Assembly (NCBI GenBank): GCA_018400515.1
Contig: JAGYMR010000028.1
Span: forward strand, 1 to 19,604
DNA from: Tangfeifania sp.
Lineage (GTDB): Bacteria > Bacteroidota > Bacteroidia > Bacteroidales > Prolixibacteraceae
Direction of reading: 5' to 3'
Length of the DNA stretch: 19,604 nucleotides
Part shown: positions 15,362-19,604 of the stretch, piece by piece
Numbering within the stretch: the first letter of the stretch is position 1
Layout of the letters: every line of letters starts with the position of its first letter
The notes under the pieces: model-generated
Databases searched by the model: none
What the model saw: only the letters and a program-made list of their open reading frames with translations
What the model was told of the DNA's origin: nothing
Made by a program: the position numbers and the translations under genes

Positions 15362-15388
15362 CCGGAATTATGCTTCTAAGGGTTTCGG
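15362..15388. repeat. 27-bp repeat, copy a (directly after the patatin stop)
   Basis: On the leftward strand it begins CCGAAACCCTTAG and ends GCATAATTCCGG, directly after the patatin TAG (15391-15389). It is spaced 46 bp, start to start, from copy b. A third, partial unit with the AACCCT core follows near 15294-15309. Confidence 0.65.
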
Positions 15389-16294
15389 CTATTGGTTTTC
15401 CGCTGGTGTTTTTCCTGTTTTTTTATATTCCCCGATGGCCATTTCCGCTGCATATTTTCCGATGCTGACCACCTCTTCGGCTTTGAAAAAGTCGAAAATG
15501 CCGCAGGCCTCCTGCGAAACATTGATCAGAATATCGGGATGGTGTTGCTGCAGGGTCATTTGGGTCATGTGATACCGCATCAGGCCGATGGTTTTGTTGA
15601 TTAGGTGAAAATAGCCCATGCTCTCCTCATGGTTCTTTGAGGCAGTGATTTTTTGCAGGTGGTTGTAAAAGTCTTTGATCTTTTTCTGATAAACCGATTG
15701 TTCCTTTTCATTTTCCTCTTTTGAGACTTCAGGTTTTTTGAGGGGAATATCTGCATTTACATTGACAACCACCAGGATATCGCCCGGGGTTCTTTTGACA
15801 TGGTTGACCGGGATGTTGTTTAAAATACCCCCGTCCACCAGGATCCTGCCATCCCTTTTCACAGGGGTGAAGACTGTCGGAATGGCAACAGACGCCCGGA
15901 TCGCCTCGTAGATACTTCCCCCGGTGAAGACCACCTCTTCTTTATTGAGAATATCAGCGGCCACGGCAGCGTATGAAATACCAAGATCTTCAATATTGCC
16001 ATCCGGAATGAATTCTTTCATTTGGTTAAAAACCTTATCCCCTTTCACAAATCCCTGAGCGCTTAAGGTAAAATCAAACAGGTTGAATACTTTCAGGCGG
16101 TCGAGGGTAAATAGCCAGTTTTTAAAGGCATCCATTTTCTTCAGGGCGTAAACCGCTCCTACCAATGCACCCATGGAGGTACCTGCTACGGATGCAATTT
16201 CAAACCCCTCTTTGACCAATTCCTCAATTACCCCGATGTGGGCCATTCCCCGGGCACCTCCGCCGGACAACACCAACGATACTTTTTTCTTCAT
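15389..16294 (-). CDS. Patatin-like phospholipase
   Basis: A predicted Ser-Asp dyad lipid acyl hydrolase, 301 aa. The oxyanion loop is SGGGARG (10-16), the nucleophile elbow is GTSMG (38-42) with Ser40, and the catalytic Asp is Asp154 in VDGGILNNIP (153-162). ASVAIPTVFTPV (134-145) is another family-typical segment. Residues 195-230 form a charged, probably helical insertion (KKPEVSKEENEKEQ...). No signal peptide is seen, so it should act in the cytoplasm or at the inner leaflet of the membrane, like RssA/YchK-type patatins. Its ATG overlaps the upstream lipoprotein stop by 4 nt (ATGA), indicating translational coupling. The cfa gene follows after 109 bp. Substrate specificity cannot be read from sequence. 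Confidence 0.93.
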   Translation of the reverse strand: MKKKVSLVLSGGGARGMAHIGVIEELVKEGFEIASVAGTSMGALVGAVYALKKMDAFKNWLFTLDRLKVFNLFDFTLSAQGFVKGDKVFNQMKEFIPDGNIEDLGISYAAVAADILNKEEVVFTGGSIYEAIRASVAIPTVFTPVKRDGRILVDGGILNNIPVNHVKRTPGDILVVVNVNADIPLKKPEVSKEENEKEQSVYQKKIKDFYNHLQKITASKNHEESMGYFHLINKTIGLMRYHMTQMTLQQHHPDILINVSQEACGIFDFFKAEEVVSIGKYAAEMAIGEYKKTGKTPAENQ

Positions 16295-16740
16295 GGGACC
16301 GGTTTTTCTATATGGTCAATGACCATATCCTCAAAATTGCCCAGTAAATCTCTGAGTCCGGTATTGGTCACCTCCGTTTCGTTTCCGTTGCGGACAAAGT
16401 AGATGTAAGACCAGGTGCCCGTTTGCCCCGGAGGTTGCTGAAAGTCGCCATCAAGTTCCAGCTGGTTTCGCATGGCCTCTTCGAAGGCAGTAAATGCATC
16501 AGTGTTGGCACTGTTTTGGCCGATCAGTACCTGGATGGTGGTATCCCGGTAAAGATATTCATTCACAATCGCCGCTAGGCTGTCGGGTTCATGGGTTGAA
16601 ACCAGGTTGAAATCAATCTGACCGCCCCCTTCACGGACAAAGTGCATTGCATCATAGTATTCGGGCAGTGGATCCTGTTTTTCGCTGCATCCTGGTAAAT
16701 GGATCCAAAGAAACAGAAAAATTATCCATGCGGGTTTCAT
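16291..16740 (-). CDS. Hypothetical lipoprotein, coupled to patatin gene
   Basis: A 149-aa protein from the chosen Met (MKPAWIIFLF). An in-frame ATG four codons upstream at 16752 is an equally legal start. The N-terminus is a lipoprotein signal with a hydrophobic core and lipobox HLPGC, so the mature protein is predicted to be lipid-anchored. The remaining ~130 residues are acidic and contain FVREGGGQIDFNLVSTHEP, IQVLIGQNSANTDAF and a WSYIYFVRNGNETEV strand. The family was not recognised. Its stop overlaps the patatin start (ATGA), so the two proteins are probably made together. A perfect 16-bp inverted repeat lies 47 bp upstream of the start codon. Confidence 0.8.
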   Translation of the reverse strand: MKPAWIIFLFLWIHLPGCSEKQDPLPEYYDAMHFVREGGGQIDFNLVSTHEPDSLAAIVNEYLYRDTTIQVLIGQNSANTDAFTAFEEAMRNQLELDGDFQQPPGQTGTWSYIYFVRNGNETEVTNTGLRDLLGNFEDMVIDHIEKPVP

Positions 16741-16786
16741 AGAGAAATGCATTAAACGTTTCAGGTTAATTTAAATTATTGTGCAA

Positions 16787-16802
16787 AACCGGATCTCCGG
16801 TT
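16787..16802. promoter_or_regulatory. Perfect 16-bp inverted repeat upstream of the lipoprotein-patatin unit
   Basis: AACCGGA (16787-16793), centre TC, TCCGGTT (16796-16802). Both arms are perfect over 7 bp. Its place, 47 bp before the lipoprotein start on the leftward strand and next to AT-rich DNA, fits an operator for a dimeric regulator. Confidence 0.45.
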
Positions 16803-17028
16803 GTTAAAGGCTATTTTTCCGGCTGTTCGTTTTCTGAAAATGTTCCCCTCACCCGGAAAAGACCGATGAATCGAAGATGATTCTGAAAAATTATCCTTCA
16901 AGGTACAAAAAAATCAGCAGAACCCCGGATGGTTTTTTTTCCTTTTCGTTTTCGGCTTATCCCTTTTTCGGATTCCGGGCAAAGATGCCATGTGGCCGCC
17001 GCTTTTATCCGTAGCTGTTCTGCGAAGT

Positions 17029-17565
17029 TCACGGATGAATGCTCATAACGCCCCATGGATAATTTTTCCGGGTGACACAAAAAGTGCCCTCCGTTTGCTC
17101 ATTCAGATCCATTTCAAACAGGATCTTTTCCTGTGATCCGGCATACGGCTCGATAAACTTCACCTGATACTTTTGAGGGAAGACGCCCAAAAGGGTTATT
17201 TCGAGATCGTACAGGCAATTGCATTTGCACAGGGCTTCTTTTTCAAATTCCTCAATGAAGAGGGTGTCGTTCAGGGAGGATATGGTGCAGAGTAAACTGT
17301 CGGGACAGCAATTGAATCCGGCATTGATATGTGTGAACTGCAATGTGTGGTTAAAAGGATCATAGGAATATGCAATGCAGGAAAGACTGTCCGGGGTAAC
17401 TTCGGGGTCATTTTTACCCCTGTTGAATTTTTTACATTCTGTATGGCTTACCAGCCGGCCGGAAATCCGGCTTTGCATGTTTTCATCCTCTGTCTTTTCA
17501 CATCCCGGAAGGAGCAGAGCAGCCCAAAAAACTAGGCAGATACTGTAAAAAAATCTTCGCTTCAT
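17029..17565 (-). CDS. Hypothetical cysteine-rich lipoprotein
   Basis: A 178-aa protein with a lipoprotein signal: MKRRFFYS, hydrophobic core, then LLLPGC with the lipidated Cys22. The mature part holds nine further cysteines: C44, C63, the pair C86-C87, C93, the alternating C113/C115/C117 (CKCNC) and C163. That is high for a protein of this size. The rest is beta-rich and acidic (LFIEEFEKE, LYDLEITLLG, KYQVKFIEPYA). The family was not recognised. The cysteines could be disulfides or a metal site, and either would be unusual at the cell surface of an anaerobe. It is transcribed leftward, separated by 288 bp from the next leftward gene and divergent from the Gfo/Idh/MocA gene. The start is the ATG at 17565; the GC-poor upstream stretch offers no Shine-Dalgarno. 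Confidence 0.78.
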   Translation of the reverse strand: MKRRFFYSICLVFWAALLLPGCEKTEDENMQSRISGRLVSHTECKKFNRGKNDPEVTPDSLSCIAYSYDPFNHTLQFTHINAGFNCCPDSLLCTISSLNDTLFIEEFEKEALCKCNCLYDLEITLLGVFPQKYQVKFIEPYAGSQEKILFEMDLNEQTEGTFCVTRKNYPWGVMSIHP

Positions 17566-17822
17566 CAGAACGCTCTTTTTGGGGACGTTGATTGTCCATT
17601 AATTTCTATACGTGAATTTTACGTTCTTGTTGTTCCGGTTCCGGAAATTTTGAAAAAATACCCACCTGCATCCTTTTTTGTTCCATCTGCCGGCCCCGTT
17701 GAAACAGGTTAAACCACTGGAAGGGTATTGTTCCCACTTGCTGGAATGGATTTGTAATTCGTTCCCGCCCGTTTCCGGGAGATATCTTCAAGAGAAATTT
17801 AGTAATATTGTAAAAAAAACCA

Positions 17823-18938
17823 ATGAACAGGAACATCGTTTTTTTAGTCGCTTTTTTTCTGCTTGCCCCCGGAGTTCAGGCTGCATCCGAAAAGCAGGAA
17901 ACTCCGCTCCGGTTGGCCGTTGCGGGCGTGTCGCACGGGCACATCTCATTTATTCTCGGAAGGGAAGAGAAGGGAGATTTTGAACTGGCCGGGGTGTGTG
18001 AGGAGGATCAGGAGCTGGCGGAGAGCATTGCAAACCGCTACCACCTCGATTCCCTTATAATGTTTGCGGATCTTCCGGCAATGCTGGATGAAGTCAACCC
18101 CGATGCGGTTGTTGCTTTCGGTTCTGTTTTTGATCATTTAGCGGTTGTTGAAGCCTGTGCGCCGCGGGGAATTGATGTAATGGTTGAAAAACCGCTGGCA
18201 GTGAATATGGAACATGCCACACGGATGGAGGCGCTGGCCCAACAGCATGGCATCCACTTGCTCACCGATTATGAGACCTCGTGGTATCCGACGACTGCCC
18301 TTTCCATGAAACTGGTTCATGCCGGTCATATTACGGGTCCCCTCCGGAGGGTGGTTTTCCATCACGGGCACCAGGGGCCCGAAGAGATCGGATGCGACAA
18401 CGATTTTTTAAGCTGGCTGACCGATCCCGTTCTGAACGGAGGCGGTGCCATTGTTGATTTTGGGTGTTACGGAGCCAATTTAATGACGGCTCTGACGAAA
18501 GGGGAAGAACCGGTGTCCGTTACGGCCGTAACCCGTCAGTACAAGCCGGATGTTTATCCCCGCGTTGACGATGATGCCACCATTATCGTGAATTATCCGG
18601 AAGCGCAATGCATCATTCAGGCCTCATGGAACTGGCCTTTTAACCGGAAAGATATGGAGATATACGGTACAACCGGTTATATCAAAGCCGACAACAGCCG
18701 TCAAATGCGTACGCGCGGGAGGGGGATGAAAGAGGAGCGGCTAAGGTCGCTCTCCCCGGATGATGTAGCTGTTTACGAAGATCCGTTTGCCTATTTTGCC
18801 GATGTTATTCACGGCAAAACAGCTGTGAAACCCTGGAGCCTCTACTCACTCGAAAACAATGTGCGTGTGGTTGAGATCCTCGACGCTGCACGCCGGTCGG
18901 CCAAAACCGGGGAAACGGTATACCTGCAAAAGAGGTAG
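17823..18938 (+). CDS. Secreted Gfo/Idh/MocA-family oxidoreductase
   Basis: A 371-aa NAD(P)-dependent dehydrogenase-type protein acting on sugars or related polyols; the substrate is unknown. Residues 1-20 are a Sec signal peptide (MNRN, hydrophobic core, cleavage after GVQA). The Rossmann domain starts at LRLAVAGVSHGHISFIL, where AGVSHGH replaces the classical GxGxxG. EKPLAV carries the conserved Glu-Lys-Pro of the family, and GGGAIVDFGCYGANLM belongs to the C-terminal alpha/beta domain. ASWNWPFNRKDMEIYGTTGYIK is the typical late strand/helix segment. Export is notable because the family normally uses cytoplasmic NAD(P); exported members keep a tightly bound cofactor. No Tat motif is visible. 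It appears to be a stand-alone gene, divergent from the cysteine-rich lipoprotein. Confidence 0.9.
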   Translation: MNRNIVFLVAFFLLAPGVQAASEKQETPLRLAVAGVSHGHISFILGREEKGDFELAGVCEEDQELAESIANRYHLDSLIMFADLPAMLDEVNPDAVVAFGSVFDHLAVVEACAPRGIDVMVEKPLAVNMEHATRMEALAQQHGIHLLTDYETSWYPTTALSMKLVHAGHITGPLRRVVFHHGHQGPEEIGCDNDFLSWLTDPVLNGGGAIVDFGCYGANLMTALTKGEEPVSVTAVTRQYKPDVYPRVDDDATIIVNYPEAQCIIQASWNWPFNRKDMEIYGTTGYIKADNSRQMRTRGRGMKEERLRSLSPDDVAVYEDPFAYFADVIHGKTAVKPWSLYSLENNVRVVEILDAARRSAKTGETVYLQKR

Positions 18939-19064
18939 CCGGAGCACCGTGCTCTTTGGGAAACTTTGTCTGTTGGAGGTGGTTTTCCGGTTAAGTTTTT
19001 CCTCCGTTTTTTACCGGGCATGAGGCTTTCCTTTACCGGTTGAACAATCAAAAAAAGTTCCAAA

Positions 19065-19081
19065 GTGCCAATTTATGGCAC
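19065..19081. promoter_or_regulatory. 17-bp inverted repeat upstream of the small membrane protein gene
   Basis: GTGCCA (19065-19070), centre ATTTA, TGGCAC (19076-19081): perfect 6-bp arms. It lies 10 bp before an exact -7 box and could be an operator over the -33 region. It is about 120 bp before the next start codon. Confidence 0.45.
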
Positions 19082-19091
19082 AGGTACCAAT

Positions 19092-19099
19092 TATATTTG
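19092..19099 (+). promoter_or_regulatory. Promoter -7 box for the small membrane protein gene
   Basis: TATATTTG matches TAnnTTTG exactly. The -33 region holds only TTTA (19072-19075) with a 16-nt spacer, so the promoter may depend on a factor bound at the adjacent inverted repeat. The predicted leader is about 100 nt. Confidence 0.4.
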
Positions 19100-19202
19100 C
19101 TGGTGGATTTGGGCCCTGAATCCGGCAATGCGGTTGGTCAATGGTTGTTTTAAATAATGTGATCGAGGTAAAATTTTCCTGAAAAATATAAATTGCAAAC
19201 GA

Positions 19203-19385
19203 ATGAAAAAAACTTTTCTTTCAACCGGTATTTTTTTTGTTGTCCTATTGATCCTGAAGTTCCTATTTTATGAAAATGTTTTTTCAATAAGGATGTTCGT
19301 TGAACTTTTTATCGCCTCCGGTTTGTTTTTCCTGTTTCAACGCTTTTTCAGAAAGAAGCAGAAGGAGGAAAAGCCGGGTGGGTAA
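19203..19385 (+). CDS. Small two-helix membrane protein, hypothetical
   Basis: A 60-aa protein with predicted transmembrane helices at about residues 6-23 (STGIFFVVLLILKFLF) and 30-48 (MFVELFIASGLFFLFQ), then a basic and charged tail (RFFRKKQKEEKPGG). The positive-inside pattern suggests both ends face the cytoplasm. Composition and the A-rich sequence before the ATG look like a genuine small gene. It has its own candidate promoter and operator-like palindrome. The family was not recognised. Confidence 0.6.
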   Translation: MKKTFLSTGIFFVVLLILKFLFYENVFSIRMFVELFIASGLFFLFQRFFRKKQKEEKPGG

Positions 19386-19390
19386 AATGG

Positions 19391-19409
19391 CCCGGTAATC
19401 CCCGGGTTT
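19391..19409 (+). terminator. Possible terminator after the small membrane protein gene
   Basis: CCCGG (19391-19395), loop TAATCC, CCGGG (19402-19406), then TTTG. The stem is short and the T run minimal, placed 5 bp after the stop codon. It is a weak candidate. Confidence 0.3.
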
Positions 19410-19497
19410 GACAGATAATTTACCCAGATGCTGTGTAACCCATATAAAAACTGAGTTTTTTCGATTCTCAGAAAGTATATTGTTAATTTCTTTTCGG

Positions 19498-19604
19498 TCA
19501 GTTTTTGGCTGGTTTTTTCTGGAGGGAACCATTTAATAACAATCCCGATTTTATGGCTTCTTTCTTGGAATAGGAGATTTCTTTATCAATAAATTTTAAT
19601 AAGC
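19498..19604 (-). CDS. Possible C-terminal end of a leftward gene running off the right edge
   Basis: The leftward strand is open from the window edge for about 34 codons to a TGA at 19500-19498. It reads FIDKEISYSKKEAIKSG followed by a lysine-rich end (QKKPAKN). The composition is protein-like and unlike the other two leftward frames, which stop within a few codons. A frame this short can be open by chance, so the call rests on composition only. It would end about 110 bp past the convergent small membrane protein gene. Confidence 0.3.
   Translation of the reverse strand, partial: LLKFIDKEISYSKKEAIKSGLLLNGSLQKKPAKN

Noticed and set aside
16898..17080. 60-aa leftward frame overlapping the end of the cysteine-rich lipoprotein gene
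   Set aside because: It overlaps a better gene in another frame and has no signal, motif or promoter.
18942..18954. Hairpin GAGCA-CCG-TGCTC after the Gfo/Idh/MocA gene
   Set aside because: Only a 5-bp stem with two following T residues, too weak to call a terminator.
19284..19532. 82-aa leftward frame near the right edge
   Set aside because: It runs through the small membrane protein gene on the opposite strand, and its Leu-rich segment is the antisense of that gene's hydrophobic codons.

Overview
The window looks like a chromosomal stretch from a member of the Bacteroidota, probably near Bacteroidales/Marinilabiliales. The evidence is as follows. Start codons mostly lack Shine-Dalgarno sequences. 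Several promoter-like sites fit the phylum's -33 TTTG / -7 TAnnTTTG pattern. There is a signal-peptide TPR regulator-type protein, lipoproteins with an LPGC lipobox, a Bacteroidetes-style xylR-xylB-xylA-xylE locus, and an exported Gfo/Idh/MocA protein. No tRNA, rRNA, insertion sequence, phage gene or CRISPR array was seen.

Left part (1-3400): a leftward TPR protein runs off the left edge, so only its first 442 codons are present. It is divergent from a monofunctional proline dehydrogenase. Their shared 343-bp spacer holds two tandem copies of a ~134-bp imperfect repeat that nothing in the annotation explains. A small nitroreductase converges on the proline dehydrogenase gene.

Xylose locus (3350-8980): a GntR-type regulator with a periplasmic-binding-protein-like sensor domain is followed by xylulokinase, xylose isomerase and a XylE-type proton symporter. 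Together these take up D-xylose and convert it to xylulose 5-phosphate. An identical 12-bp direct-repeat element lies 31-33 bp before both the regulator and the xylB start codons, which suggests an autoregulated local repressor or activator. A strong 15-bp-stem terminator closes the operon.

Middle (9123-12985): a leftward Fe-type superoxide dismutase is followed by a rightward pair. One is a Tat-exported DUF362 protein. The other is a six-cluster polyferredoxin fusing a NapH-like membrane half to a NapG-like half, with a Tat-like motif buried mid-protein. This pair is the best candidate for an uncharacterised redox system in the window.

Right part (13026-16740): a leftward run of lipid-related genes contains a lipoprotein, a patatin phospholipase (4-nt overlap), a cyclopropane-fatty-acid synthase and a geranylgeranyl-reductase-family flavoprotein. 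Unusual 27-bp repeats separate the patatin and cfa genes. Beyond it are a cysteine-rich lipoprotein, a divergent secreted Gfo/Idh/MocA oxidoreductase, a 60-aa two-helix membrane protein, and perhaps the 3' end of another leftward gene at the right edge.
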